The position numbers and the translations under genes are program-made. From Planctomycetia bacterium (GTDB taxonomy: Bacteria > Planctomycetota > Planctomycetia > Pirellulales > UBA1268), in contig BJHK01000008.1 in the NCBI GenBank assembly GCA_014192425.1, positions 62,001-126,000 of the forward strand: 64,000 bases of DNA, in the 5' to 3' direction. Positions 11,127 through 25,848 of the stretch are shown in pieces (the first letter of the stretch is position 1; every line of letters starts with the position of its first letter). The notes below the pieces were generated by a model. It was not told the DNA's origin, searched no databases, and saw only the letters and a list, made by a program, of their open reading frames with translations.

Positions 11127-11162
11127 GGTCTGCGACTTTCAGCGTGCGAGTGCGACGGATTC

Positions 11163-12697
<1,535 letters not shown>

Positions 12698-12710
<13 letters not shown>

Positions 12711-13327
12711 GAGTACTCCCCGTTTTGGATGGCGTTGATGTTTCGTTCCCGCAGGCGGCCGCCGAGGCGGGCCAGGCCCGTGGCGACCGATTGGTCGTAG
12801 ATGGTGTCGCCGACGCGGACGACGAGGCCGCCGATGATCGCCGGATCGACGACGAACCGGGGCACGAACCTGGCGGCGAGGGCCTTCTCGGCCTCGGCGA
12901 CGACCCGGGCCTGTTCGGCGGCGTCGAGCGGCACGGCGCTGGTGAACGTCGCCTGGCGACGGCCGTCGCGCTCCTCCGCGAGCCGTTCGGCGGCCGCGAC
13001 GACGGACCCGAGGAGGCCGAGGCGACCGTGGCGGGCGAGCACGTGGAGCACGTTGGTGGTCGTGGGCTGCATCCGGCCGGCCGTCAGGCGGTCGATGATC
13101 CGGCTCTTCTCCTCTGGGGAGACCTTCGGCGAGGCGAACACGGCGGCTGCCTCAGGGACCTGCGGCAGAACCTCGCGGGCGATGAGGCCGAGCTCGGCGA
13201 GCACCTCGCGCCGGCAGCCGGCTGCCTCGGCGGCCTCGTCCACCGCCCGCGCGTAGATGCGGGCCACCTGATCGGCGGCGATGTCCACGTGGGACGACTC
13301 GGCGTCTCGGGGAGCGGAGGAGTTCAT
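12698..13327 (-). CDS. atpH: ATP synthase F1 delta subunit
   Basis: 209 residues. Peripheral-stalk subunit linking F1 to the b subunits. An [10 protein letters not shown] segment near residue 23 and the C-terminal [20 protein letters not shown] match the delta/OSCP family, where the latter is the most conserved part. It overlaps atpA by 13 bp. Confidence 0.92.
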
Positions 13328-13366
13328 GGAACCGGGTTTCGTGGTCTGGGTGTCTCGTTCACTCGG

Positions 13367-14053
13367 TCAGTTGAGGCTCGGCCGGCTGGAAAGGCCGGCC
13401 ACCGATTCACGGACCAATCGCGACTGGTCTTCCGCACCGAGCTTCTCGCGGAGGAACTTCCCAGCCACCTCGACGGCCAGGTGGCCGGCCTTCTCGGCGA
13501 TCTGTGCGAGGGCGTCGTCCTTGGCGAGCGAGATCTCGTACTTGGCCCGCGACTTCTCTTCGTCGGCCGCCTTGCGGGCCTCGGCGACGATCGTCTGCCG
13601 GGTGCTGTCCGCATCGCGCCGGGCCTCGTCGAGCATTCCCCGGACCTCGTCGGCAGCCTCGGCGAGCCGCCGTTCGTAGGAGGCGAGCATCCGCTTGGCC
13701 TCGTCGTTGGCGGCCTTCGTTTCGGCGATCTGCCGGGCGATCCCCTCCTCGCGCTTCTCGAGTCCCGCCATGATCGGCTTCCAGGCGAACTTCGTGAGCA
13801 GCGCGAGCAGGGTGAGGAACACGACGAACGACCACACCGCGAGGTCCTTTTGGAACCAGGCGGGGCTCTCGAACTCCTTCTGGGAGACATCCGCCGGCGC
13901 GCGATGGCCGATGGCCGGATGGTGGTCGTGACCATGGCCGTGGTCGTCGGCGGCGACCGCCGCCGACACGACGGACGCGGGGCTGGGAACAAAACCGGCG
14001 CACGCGAACGCAGCCACAACGCAGGCGATTTTCAGCAGGCGATTGGTGAACAC
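13367..14053 (-). CDS. atpF: ATP synthase Fo b subunit with signal-like, His-rich N-terminus
   Basis: 228 residues from a GTG at 14053, which has GGAG eight bases upstream. An ATG-like extension to 14146 lacks such a site. A signal-like hydrophobic stretch (about 5-30) is followed by a histidine-rich stretch (DDHGHGHDHH), the single membrane helix with FAWKPIM (about 75-95), and a long charged coiled coil. The b subunit forms the peripheral stalk. The extra N-terminal leader is unusual compared with E. coli AtpF and is shared in kind with atpE here. Confidence 0.9.
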   Translation of the reverse strand: MFTNRLLKIACVVAAFACAGFVPSPASVVSAAVAADDHGHGHDHHPAIGHRAPADVSQKEFESPAWFQKDLAVWSFVVFLTLLALLTKFAWKPIMAGLEKREEGIARQIAETKAANDEAKRMLASYERRLAEAADEVRGMLDEARRDADSTRQTIVAEARKAADEEKSRAKYEISLAKDDALAQIAEKAGHLAVEVAGKFLREKLGAEDQSRLVRESVAGLSSRPSLN

Positions 14054-14216
14054 GGGCAAACTCCGAAACGCGTGACGGGAGACGGGAAAGGCCCAGGGGA
14101 TCCGCCGGTGATCCGGGCGGATGCGGCCCTGGGGCTTCATCCGCAAGCCGACCGGCAGATTCCCGCACGGCAGGCGTCGGGGACGCCTGCCGTGCGGCTG
14201 CTCGGATCGACTCGGA

Positions 14217-14534
14217 TCAGGGCTTCCCCGAGCAGATGAACAGCGCGTAGAAGGTGAAACCTTCGATGAGGGCCGCCGCGATGATCATCGCCGTCTGGAT
14301 GCTGCCGGCCACCTCGGGCTGACGCGACATGCTCTCGTAGGCGGCCGACGCCAGTTTGCTGATGCCGTAGGCGGCGCCGATGACGACGAGCGCGACGCTG
14401 AAGGCCGACGTGAGGTCGATCAGCGAGCGGCCCGCGGCGGCCTCCTGGGCGCTGGCGACGTTGGCGGTGAGGGCCACGACCGCCAGAACGGCGAGGCTGA
14501 CGAACGAGCGGGAGGTGAACAGCGAACGGATCAT
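14217..14534 (-). CDS. atpE: ATP synthase Fo c subunit with N-terminal signal peptide
   Basis: 105 residues from ATG 14534, preceded by AAGGAG at good spacing; a TTG one codon earlier is also open. Residues 1-30 form a signal peptide ending ASA. Then come the two c-ring helices, with a polar RQPE loop and the ion-binding Glu in AALIEGFTFYAL. The residue after Glu is Gly and the sodium-type Gln/Ser-Thr ligands are not apparent, so proton coupling is favoured. An extended c-subunit precursor is atypical for most bacteria. Confidence 0.93.
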   Translation of the reverse strand: MIRSLFTSRSFVSLAVLAVVALTANVASAQEAAAGRSLIDLTSAFSVALVVIGAAYGISKLASAAYESMSRQPEVAGSIQTAMIIAAALIEGFTFYALFICSGKP

Positions 14535-14766
14535 CAAACAAACTCCTTACGAAAAGAAAAAGGGACCGGGTTCGATAAACGGACCGGGCTCGCGCCCGGA
14601 TACGGGGAAAATTGGAACGGAGGGGACGTCTCTCACGAGCCCCGGCGGCCGTGCCTGAACGCGGCTGCCGAGGCCATGTTTGTATCGTTGATGCGGTTGA
14701 TGGGGAACGTCTCGTGTGTGCTGCGGATTGTAGGCGGTTTCGGGGCCAGCCATGGTGCTGGCGAGC

Positions 14767-15804
14767 TCAGTGCTGGTGGACGGCCGCGCCGATGAACAGC
14801 GCCGACAGGAACGTGAAGATATAGGCCTGGAGGAACGCTACGAACAGTTCGAGCACGCTGAACAGCGTGCAACTGACGACGCTGATGCCGGTGACGGTCG
14901 CCCACATTCCCATGGAGTACGAGGCGGCGGCCGAGATCATTCCCATGATGCCGAGCAACACGAGGTGGCCGGCGACCATGTTCGCCAGCAGACGCACGGC
15001 GAGGATCAGGTGCTTGATCGCCAGGCCGACCATTTCGATCAGGAAGATCATCGGCTTGAGAATCAACGCCAGCGGCAGCGGCAGGTCCATCGACGGGACC
15101 TGATTGAAGAAGAAGCCGAGGAACCCGAATTTCCGCATCCCGGCCACCACGACGGTGGCCAGCGTGACGCCGGCCAGGGCCAGCGTCACCGAGAACGACG
15201 CGGTCGGCGACCCGGCCCACGGCACCATGCCGAGCAGGTTGCAGCCAAGGACGAAGAAAAACAGCGTCAGCAGCAGGGGCACGAACCGGTCGCCGTCGTG
15301 GGCGGCGAGCAGCGCGCGGGCATGGCCGGGGGCGGCGTGGCCGTGGCCATGATCATGCTCGCCGTGGCCGCCGTCGTGGTGGTCATGATGGTCGTGGCTG
15401 TCGATCGCCGGCCGGGCGATCTGGTCGCGGACGAAGAGGATCATCGCCTCGAAGAGGTTGGCCAGGGCGCCCTTGGCGGGTTCGCCCGATCGGAGTTTGC
15501 CCGCCAGCCGCGAGAACACCCAGCAGAGAATCGCCGCGAGGACGACCTCGAGGATCATGTACTTCGAGATCCCGAATCCTGATTTGACGGCGTACAGGCT
15601 CTGCAGCGTGGCGAACGGCTGCGGGATCATGATCTTGCCGTCCATCGCCTTCGTAAACTCGGCGACGTCCGTCACCTCGGGATGGGCCTCGCGGAGCCAC
15701 GAGGGCACGTCGTCGAGGGTTTTCCAGCCCTGGCGCCACATCGCCTTCGGCACCTCGAAAAAGTAGGCGTCCTTGAGGTGGTAGATCGGGTTGTGGTCGG
15801 ACAT
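14767..15804 (-). CDS. atpB: ATP synthase Fo a subunit with His-rich loop
   Basis: 345 residues from the ATG at 15804; a more upstream ATG at 15849 would add 15 residues. The family signature with the essential Arg is HLILAVRLLANMVAGH, and the C-terminal helices match a subunits. A strikingly His/Asp-rich stretch (about 135-160, nearly 20 His and acidic residues) lies between the first membrane segment and the core. The a subunit forms the proton half-channels against the c ring. Confidence 0.94.
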   Translation of the reverse strand: MSDHNPIYHLKDAYFFEVPKAMWRQGWKTLDDVPSWLREAHPEVTDVAEFTKAMDGKIMIPQPFATLQSLYAVKSGFGISKYMILEVVLAAILCWVFSRLAGKLRSGEPAKGALANLFEAMILFVRDQIARPAIDSHDHHDHHDGGHGEHDHGHGHAAPGHARALLAAHDGDRFVPLLLTLFFFVLGCNLLGMVPWAGSPTASFSVTLALAGVTLATVVVAGMRKFGFLGFFFNQVPSMDLPLPLALILKPMIFLIEMVGLAIKHLILAVRLLANMVAGHLVLLGIMGMISAAASYSMGMWATVTGISVVSCTLFSVLELFVAFLQAYIFTFLSALFIGAAVHQH

Positions 15805-15894
15805 CGGTGGCTCGATTCTCGGCTGTCGGCGACGGACGAGTGAGTCCATCCGCCGACGCGGGCCGCACAGTCTGCGGGACGACTCCCGAATTCG

Positions 15895-16329
15895 TCAATT
15901 CGAAGAGTTTCTCCCGCTGTTTTTCCTCGTCGCCCGCTCCCCCATGATGTGCAGGAAAATCTCGACTGCAAGGAGCGACAGGTAAAAAACTAGCAGGCAC
16001 TCCCCTGCCCCGGCCTGCCGCAGTTCCGGTGCGGCTGCCTGGATCCAGCCGAGGGCCAGGAGCGGCGTAAAAAGCCGGACGCCCGCCCCGCCGAGGCCGT
16101 GGGCCACCCGGCGGGCCGGGATCGACACCGGCCACCGCGACAGCAGCCATCCTGCGATGGCCCCGACCAGGCAGACGGCCGCGGCGAACGCCACCGCCTT
16201 GGCCCCCGCGGGCCGCCGTGTCGCCCCCAGCAGGATGGCGAGCCCGGCGACGACGCCGGCCGTTGCCACGAGGGCGACCACCCCAACGAGGGTCCAGGCC
16301 CGGTTCGGTGCCTGCGTCGAACGGTTCAC
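15895..16329 (-). CDS. AtpI-like four-helix membrane protein of the atp operon
   Basis: 144 residues from a GTG at 16329 that overlaps the stop of the upstream small gene (GTGA). Four hydrophobic segments are visible, with no catalytic motif. Position, between atpZ-type and atpB genes, suggests the role of AtpI/subunit I, an assembly factor for the c ring. Sequence similarity itself is weak, so the call rests mainly on context. The open frame continues far upstream of the GTG, but that part is antisense to corA. Confidence 0.6.
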   Translation of the reverse strand: MNRSTQAPNRAWTLVGVVALVATAGVVAGLAILLGATRRPAGAKAVAFAAAVCLVGAIAGWLLSRWPVSIPARRVAHGLGGAGVRLFTPLLALGWIQAAAPELRQAGAGECLLVFYLSLLAVEIFLHIMGERATRKNSGRNSSN

Positions 16330-16541
16330 CCCGGCTTCCTCCGCGACAAGTGGATGAGCCAAGAGAGGCCCGCCACGAATCCGACGACGAGGCCCAGCGG
16401 GCCCAGGAACCCGGTCCCCATCCGTGTGTCGAGCCACCTTCCGGCCACGGCCGGGAGAAACATCGCGCACCCCATGGCGATGATGCGCGATGCCCAGCCG
16501 AGCGCTTCTCCGACCGGCGATGGATGAGGTTCGCGTGCCAC
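16326..16541 (-). CDS. atpZ: AtpZ-like small membrane protein (F1Fo-associated)
   Basis: 71 residues from GTG 16541, with GGGGAGG about 13 bases upstream. Two membrane helices are separated by the family-like turn WLDTRMGTGFLGPLG. It ends LIHLSRRKPG. AtpZ/AtpI two-helix proteins sit at the head of many F1Fo operons and are linked to assembly or cation transport. Here it is the first gene of the operon, divergent from corA with a 40-bp gap. The start codon is uncertain. Confidence 0.65.
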   Translation of the reverse strand: MAREPHPSPVGEALGWASRIIAMGCAMFLPAVAGRWLDTRMGTGFLGPLGLVVGFVAGLSWLIHLSRRKPG

Positions 16542-16581
16542 GCGGGTAGGATACCCTCCCCGTCGTCCAGGAACCCGCTGC

Positions 16582-17685
16582 GTGGCCGCCCGCAAGCATC
16601 GTCGTCGCCGTCGCCACCGCCGCCCCGACCTCGGGCCGGTCGCTGCCCAGGTCGGCCCGCCGGCCGCGGTTGAAGCCACGCCGGCCACGCTGCGGATGCT
16701 CGCCTGCGACGGGACGACGATCGAGGAGTCGACGATCCTCAGGCCCGAGGAACTCGCCAGCGCCCGGGAAAAGTGGCCCCTCGTCTGGATCGACGTCGAG
16801 GGCCTCGACGATCCCGCCTCCGCCGCCCTGATCGGTCGCGTGTTCGAGATCGGCGAACTGGCGCTGGAGGACGCGGTCACGCCCGACGAGCGTCCCAAGG
16901 TGGAAATCTTCGGCCACCAGGTCCTGATCGCCGCCCGCACGGTGCGGTTCGACGGCGAGGCGATCGTCACCGACCCGATCTGCATCTTTCTCGGTGACCG
17001 CTACGTGATCACGTTCCGGGAGCGGCAGGCCGGCGATCCCTTCGAGTCGGTTCGGCGGCGAATCCGCCATGGTCGGACGCGGATCGGCAGCGAGGGGGCC
17101 GATGCGCTCTGTTCGCTTCTCCTCGACGTGCTCATCGATGGCTACTTCCCCGTGCTCGAGCAGTTCGGCGACCGACTGGAGACGCTCGAGGAGGAGGCCC
17201 TCGACCGGCCCAACCGCCGCACCCTGCTCACGATCCACGACGTCCGCAACGACCTGATGACGCTGCGGCGGGCGCTGTGGCCGACCCGCGACCTGCTCCA
17301 CGCCCTCGGCCGCGAGCCGACGCCGCTGGTCGGCGAGCACGCCCGGGCGCACTTCCGCGACTGCTACGACCACACAATGGAACTGCTCGACCTGATGGAA
17401 AATTACCGCGAGATCGGCAGCGACCTGCGCGACATCTACCTGGCGAGCCTCAACAACCGGATGAACGACGTCATGAAGGTCCTGGCGGTGATCGCCACGA
17501 TCTTCATGCCGCTGACGTTCATCACCGGCTACTACGGGATGAACTTCGACACCGGCTCGCCGTGGAACATGCCGCTGTTGCGGTTTCCCTTCGGCAGCCT
17601 CGTCGCCGGCGGCATGATGCTGGCGACGACCGTCGGCATGGTGGTGTTCTTCTGGCGCCGCGGCTGGCTGAACCGCTGGCATTGA
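16582..17685 (+). CDS. corA: CorA-family magnesium/cobalt transporter
   Basis: 367 residues from a GTG with AGGA nine bases upstream. The cytoplasmic alpha/beta domain (about 40-280) leads into a long helix. Two C-terminal membrane helices follow, and the first ends with the selectivity motif GMN (YYGMNFDTG). A basic N-terminal stretch of Arg/Lys/His precedes the domain. CorA is a homopentameric Mg channel of the inner membrane. Confidence 0.93.
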   Translation: MAARKHRRRRRHRRPDLGPVAAQVGPPAAVEATPATLRMLACDGTTIEESTILRPEELASAREKWPLVWIDVEGLDDPASAALIGRVFEIGELALEDAVTPDERPKVEIFGHQVLIAARTVRFDGEAIVTDPICIFLGDRYVITFRERQAGDPFESVRRRIRHGRTRIGSEGADALCSLLLDVLIDGYFPVLEQFGDRLETLEEEALDRPNRRTLLTIHDVRNDLMTLRRALWPTRDLLHALGREPTPLVGEHARAHFRDCYDHTMELLDLMENYREIGSDLRDIYLASLNNRMNDVMKVLAVIATIFMPLTFITGYYGMNFDTGSPWNMPLLRFPFGSLVAGGMMLATTVGMVVFFWRRGWLNRWH

Positions 17686-17808
17686 CCCCCATCCGGCGGC
17701 ATCGTGCCGCGGCGGCCGTATGGCCGCAGCACGGAATCCATCTGATTTTATGGATCAATCGGCCGTCGCGACTGCGAGATAAGCCCCGCGGCGCCTGAGA
17801 GATGAAAA

Positions 17809-17879
17809 CTGGGGAACTAGGATTCGAACCTAGACTAACTGGTTCAGAGCCAGTCGTGCTACCGTTACACCATTCCCCA
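17809..17879 (-). tRNA. tRNA-Gln (CTG)
   Basis: A 71-nt cloverleaf on the minus strand. The acceptor TGGGGAA pairs with TTCCCCA, the anticodon stem ACTGG/CCAGT holds loop CTCTGAA (anticodon CTG), and the T-arm has TTCGAAT. CCA is not encoded; TTT follows the discriminator G. Confidence 0.95.
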
Positions 17880-18148
17880 ATCGAAGGGTCCGCCGGGCCG
17901 CGGTTTGGCCGCGGCGTGGCGGATATGGTGGACGCCGCCGCCACCAGTCCGCGAGACTACACACCCGGTATCGAATCGGCAATTCCGCCGTGCCCGGCAC
18001 GGTTTTCCACGGCGGCCCATCCTTCCCAGGGGCCGGAGCCCATATCCGCTGGCCTGGCCAGCGACCGGCGGCGTCCCGCTGCCGATACGTCCTCTCGAGA
18101 GCCGGGGCGACCGGACGCGCGACGAGCAGGGCACAGGAAGGCAATCCA

Positions 18149-18391
18149 ATGACGTTCTTCAACTGGCTGCGGGAAGGGGTGCGGCAGGCCGTCGTGCTCG
18201 GCCTCGCCGATGCGGTCGATGACATCGGCAACCGGAGCAAGGAGGAGGATTTCGGGCCGGCACTCGCGCAGTCGCTGCGCGAGCGGCTGACGGTTCAGAC
18301 CGAGCCTACCGTCCTCGAGTCCGCCGCGCCGCAGGTGGGTGCGCGGCGGCGGCTCGGCCGGTCGCTCGACGGCATGCGCAAGGCCGCCTGA
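18149..18391 (+). CDS. Small conserved-looking protein of unknown function
   Basis: 80 residues from ATG 18149, preceded by AGGAAGG at good spacing. It begins MTFFNWLREGVRQAV, has an amphipathic helical N-terminal half and a basic C-terminus (RRRLGRSLDGMRKAA). There is no recognised domain. The strong ribosome-binding site and codon pattern support it as a real gene. It converges with the histidine kinase gene, 28 bp away. Confidence 0.6.
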   Translation: MTFFNWLREGVRQAVVLGLADAVDDIGNRSKEEDFGPALAQSLRERLTVQTEPTVLESAAPQVGARRRLGRSLDGMRKAA

Positions 18392-18419
18392 ACGGCAGAC
18401 GCCACCGGCCGGTCCGTTG

Positions 18420-19490
18420 TCACGCCGGCACCGGCAGCGACACCTCGATCGTGGTGCCCGCTCCCGGCGCGCTCGTGATCCGCAGGTCCCCGCCGAACAG
18501 CCGGGTCCGCTGCCGGATGCCCTCGAGCCCGAACCGGTCCGCGGGCACCGTCCGCTGGTCGAACCCCGTCCCGTCGTCGCTGACGACGACCAGCAGCCGG
18601 CCTCCGGCGCGGGTCACGTCGACGCTGGCCGACCGGGCCCGGGCGTGCTTGCGGACGTTGGTCAGCGATTCCTGGACGATGCGAAAGACCGCGGTTTCCA
18701 TCTGCGGGGGAAGCCGCGGTCCCGGAATCGCATGGCAGAACGTGACCATCGGGATGTCGGCCCGCGCGTCGGTCACCAGCGTCTCGATCGCCTCCGCGAT
18801 GCCGAGTTCGTCGAGCGCGGGGGGCCTGAGGCCGCCGATCAGCCGCCGTGACTCGTCGGTGGCCATTCGCACCAGCCGCATCGCCTCGTGGAGTTCGGGC
18901 ACGACAGCACAGCCCGGGTTGGCGTGCGCGAATGCCTCGAGGTGCATCAGCGCGCCCGCGACGTACTGGGCGACGCCGTCGTGGATCTCGTACGACACCA
19001 TCTGCCGCTCCCGCTCCTGGACCTCGAGCAGGTGCCCGAGGACGTGCCGTTCATGCCGCAGCTGCTCCTCGCTCGTTCGCAGCGGCAGGGTGCTCACGCA
19101 GCAGGCGAGCAGGGCGACGACGCGGCCTGCCCGGACGATCGGCCCGATGCGCAGCGAGAAGTAGTTGAGCTCGCCGTTCAAACGACGGATGGTCGTCTCG
19201 ACGGTCCGCTCCGCGCCCGTCGCGAACACGTCGTCGAGCACCCCGCGCAGGGCCGCCGTCGAGTCGGGGAGCGTGAACATCGTGAAGTCGTGACCGACCA
19301 CCTGGTCGAGCGTGAAGCCGTCCTCGACCCGGTTGCAGAACCGGATCACCCCCTCCCGGTCAACGATCGCGACGTACTCGCCGCTCGTGCGGCAGACGGC
19401 GTCCCACAGGCAGGCCTCGTCGGCAAGGACGGCCTCGAGCGCGATCTCTCGGCGACCGGTCGCCGGCAGCGCGGGGTGTGGGGTGCTCAT
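18420..19490 (-). CDS. PAS-domain sensor histidine kinase (NarL/DegS-type, HisKA_3)
   Basis: 356 residues. A PAS-like domain (about 35-140; YVAIVDREGVIRFCNR) is followed by a HisKA_3 dimerisation helix with the phosphoacceptor in YEIHDGVAQYVAGA (His about 185). The HATPase domain has FRIVQESLTNVRKHA (N box), DDGTGFD and GLEGIRQR. There are no membrane segments, so it is a cytosolic sensor. No response regulator lies next to it. It follows uvrB on the same strand with a 38-bp gap. Confidence 0.88.
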   Translation of the reverse strand: MSTPHPALPATGRREIALEAVLADEACLWDAVCRTSGEYVAIVDREGVIRFCNRVEDGFTLDQVVGHDFTMFTLPDSTAALRGVLDDVFATGAERTVETTIRRLNGELNYFSLRIGPIVRAGRVVALLACCVSTLPLRTSEEQLRHERHVLGHLLEVQERERQMVSYEIHDGVAQYVAGALMHLEAFAHANPGCAVVPELHEAMRLVRMATDESRRLIGGLRPPALDELGIAEAIETLVTDARADIPMVTFCHAIPGPRLPPQMETAVFRIVQESLTNVRKHARARSASVDVTRAGGRLLVVVSDDGTGFDQRTVPADRFGLEGIRQRTRLFGGDLRITSAPGAGTTIEVSLPVPA

Positions 19491-19528
19491 GCCATCATCG
19501 TACGCCAGCGCCGGCGGGAAGCCGCCGC

Positions 19529-21597
<2,069 letters not shown>

Positions 21598-21601
<4 letters not shown>

Positions 21602-21978
21602 GGCGCGGTGCTCCGCGCGGCGAGCGGCCGGAGGTGCGGTCGCATCCCGGCCAGCGTCGCCGGCCCGATGCCGGGCACGTCGAGGAGCGATTCGATGGTC
21701 GCGAACGGCCCGTGCCGGTCGCGGTGCTCGACGATCCGCCGGGCCGTGGCCGGACCGAGGCCGGGCAGCTGGGCCAGTTCCTCGGTCCCGGCCGCATTGA
21801 CGTCGACCGTGAACGTGGCCGATGGGAGGGGGGGGGCGTCGTGGTGGACGAGCCCGGCGCGGCCTCCGGCCAGGGCCCACCATCCGGCGATGGCGACCAG
21901 TGCGGCCGCGACAAGCGCGGCGAGCAACGGCTGCGTGGACGGGGCGAACTGGCGCGGGCCGGAGTCGGTCGGGGCCAT
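21598..21978 (-). CDS. ComEA-like helix-hairpin-helix DNA-binding protein
   Basis: 126 residues. One membrane anchor (about 15-35), a short linker, then DVNAAGTEELAQLPGLGPATA and LLDVPGIGPATLAGM. These are the paired HhH motifs of the ComEA/SLBB-less family, which binds dsDNA outside the inner membrane in competence. The 4-bp overlap with uvrB suggests one transcript. It is divergent from nadC with 90 bp between starts. Confidence 0.78.
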
Positions 21979-22068
21979 CGGGAGCCCTGTGCGGGGAGGG
22001 ATGCTGCACTGCTGGTACCATACCCGATCGATCGCCGGCGACCGCCGGCCGATCGGGATGTGCCCGCC

Positions 22069-23013
22069 ATGACCGCCGCGAATCCAGACCAGCGATCCCC
22101 CTGCCCCGACTTTCGCCAGTCGGCCTGGGACGACCATCTCGCCGCCCACGTCGCCCGGCTGGCGGGCGACTGGTTCGCGGAGGATCTCGGCAACGAGTGC
22201 GACTGGACGAGCGTCGCGGTCGTGTCCGCGGCGGCCACCAGCGAGTTGCGCGTGGTGGCGCGCCGGCCGGGCGTGGTCGCCGGCCTGCCGGCCGCCGCCG
22301 TCGTCGCCGCGGCCGCCGGGACTGGGCTCGTGCTCGTGCCGCAGGTCGCCGAGGGGACGGCCGTCGCGGCCGGCGACACGCTGGCGATGCTGACCGGACC
22401 GACCCGGGGCATCCTCGGCGCCGAGCGGGTGATCCTCAACCTGCTCGGCAGGATGTCCGGCACCGCCACGGCGACCCGCCGGCTGGTCGATGCGCTGGCC
22501 GGGACGCGCTGCCGCGTCTACGACACCCGCAAGACGGTTCCCGGCTGGCGGCTCCTCGACAAGTACGCCGTCCGGGCCGGCGGCGGCTGGAACCACCGCA
22601 TGGGGCTCTACGACGCGATCCTCATCAAGGACAACCACCTCGCCGCGGCGGCGGCCGCCGGCCTGTCGCCGGCCGATGCCGTGCGGCGTGGCCGGGAGTT
22701 CGTCCGCGGCTCGTTCCCGCCGGCCCGGGCGGCGCGGATGATCGTCGAGATCGAGATCGACTCCGAAACGCAACTCCCCGACGTCCTCGCGGCTGAGCCC
22801 GACGTCGTCCTCCTCGACAACATGCCGGTCGAGGAACTCGCCCGCTGCGTGGCGGTGCGCGACACACGGGCGCCGCGGGTCGTGCTGGAGGCCTCGGGGG
22901 GCATCCGTCCCGAGACGGTGGCGGCGATCGCCGCCACGGGCGTCGATCGGGTCAGCACGGGCTGGCCGACGCACGATGCCCCGTGGCTCGACATCGCACT
23001 CGACTGGGGCTGA
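22069..23013 (+). CDS. nadC: Nicotinate-nucleotide pyrophosphorylase (quinolinate phosphoribosyltransferase)
   Basis: 314 residues. Converts quinolinate and PRPP to nicotinate mononucleotide in NAD synthesis. Motifs are RVILNLLGRMSGTAT, YDTRKTVPGWR, KYAVRAGGGWNHRMGLYDAILIK (given here in parts), EIEIDS and LLDNM, all in the usual order. The ATG start at 22069 keeps the expected N-terminal length; open frame before it is intergenic. Confidence 0.95.
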   Translation: MTAANPDQRSPCPDFRQSAWDDHLAAHVARLAGDWFAEDLGNECDWTSVAVVSAAATSELRVVARRPGVVAGLPAAAVVAAAAGTGLVLVPQVAEGTAVAAGDTLAMLTGPTRGILGAERVILNLLGRMSGTATATRRLVDALAGTRCRVYDTRKTVPGWRLLDKYAVRAGGGWNHRMGLYDAILIKDNHLAAAAAAGLSPADAVRRGREFVRGSFPPARAARMIVEIEIDSETQLPDVLAAEPDVVLLDNMPVEELARCVAVRDTRAPRVVLEASGGIRPETVAAIAATGVDRVSTGWPTHDAPWLDIALDWG

Positions 23014-23067
23014 AGACATCGGCCCCGCACGCCGTGCGCTCCGCGGGGCGGCGCGGAGGCAGCGGGT

Positions 23068-23262
23068 TCAGACGCCGAGGAGGCGGTTTCGCTTGGTGCG
23101 CCGCTCGGCACGGAGGCGGGCCCGACGCTTCGTCTCGCTCGGCTTTTCGAAGAACTCCCGGCGACGCATCTCCTTCTTGATGCCGCTCCGCTCGACCAGT
23201 TTGCGGAAGCGACGCACCGCCTCCTGAATGCTCTCGCGTTCCCGTACCGTCAACTTGACCAT
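23068..23262 (-). CDS. rpsU: 30S ribosomal protein S21
   Basis: 64 residues, highly basic, starting [19 protein letters not shown]. It contains the S21 pattern of ERSG, a basic linker and an R/K-rich C-terminal helix. GGAG lies 6-9 bases upstream of the ATG. The leader contains a tandem repeat (23273-23326). S21 binds the 30S platform and takes part in initiation. Confidence 0.93.
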   Translation of the reverse strand: MVKLTVRERESIQEAVRRFRKLVERSGIKKEMRRREFFEKPSETKRRARLRAERRTKRNRLLGV

Positions 23263-23646
23263 GCGTTCTCCGAAACCTGAATGAAACCTGAGACCTGGAA
23301 TGGAACCTGGAATGAAATCTGGAATGCCCCGAACCGGTGGGCGGGGTGCCAAACAGCCAAGAGAAGAGTATATGAATCCCCTCGCCCGGCGTCCACAGGG
23401 GTCGCCGGGCGTCGATGGCGTGTCGTTGCCGGCCGCCCGATTGCCGACCGGGGCCCGGGCGGACAGGGCGCCCTTTTTGGGGCCCGGGCAGGAGGTTCCG
23501 ATCCCTGCCGCGTCGAACCGAGACCTTTCCGTCCGACACCGGCCCCACGGAGGCGTTCTGGGGGCCGGCCGCCCCCCTGCCCGCGGCTCCGCGCCGTGTT
23601 CCTCGAGGTGCGTTTTCCCAATCGCCATGCCGGGCGGGCCGCCGAG
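23263..23646 (-). promoter_or_regulatory. rpsU leader and typA-rpsU intergenic region
   Basis: No gene is seen here. Reading the minus strand, a GC hairpin (stem 23384-23391/23403-23410, 8 bp) lies 240 bp after the typA stop. A TATACT box at 23372-23367 is a possible -10 element for rpsU. The roughly 100-nt leader after it contains degenerate 12-bp repeats up to the Shine-Dalgarno. No good -35 is visible, so the promoter call is weak. Confidence 0.35.
23273..23326 (-). repeat. Degenerate 12-bp tandem repeat in the rpsU 5' leader
   Basis: About four copies of a unit close to ATTCCAGGTTTC (minus strand), with one- or two-base variants and one shortened copy. They end directly before the GGAG ribosome-binding site of rpsU. 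They would be transcribed as part of the leader. Confidence 0.8.
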
Positions 23647-25494
<1,848 letters not shown>

Positions 25495-25730
25495 GGGGAG
25501 GGCGCGGGGCTCGAGGGAAGGGAAACCTTTGATTATTCAGGATTGTGGCGGCGTTGCCTAGCAGGCTGTGGAACACGCCTGCCGGAGCAGGATGCGAGGA
25601 ATGCCGACCGTGGAAACCCTCGGCGTTTCCACCGGTCGGCCACGTGGAGAAAGTCCATGGAGGGCCTTGTCCACGGACAGCGAGAGCCGCGCGGCCTGGA
25701 TCGCGGCCCAGATTTAGATCGCGAACCAGA

Positions 25731-25804
<74 letters not shown>

Positions 25805-25848
25805 AACAAACGAACCCCGGGGCGGCGAGCGCCGCGCCGAAGTCGAAA

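Noticed and set aside
14217-14534. Sodium-coupled c subunit
   Set aside because: The residue after the ion-binding Glu is Gly and the Gln/Ser-Thr ligands are not seen.
16330-17682. Continuation of the AtpI-like frame far upstream of its GTG
   Set aside because: That part is antisense to corA and has no membrane or domain pattern.
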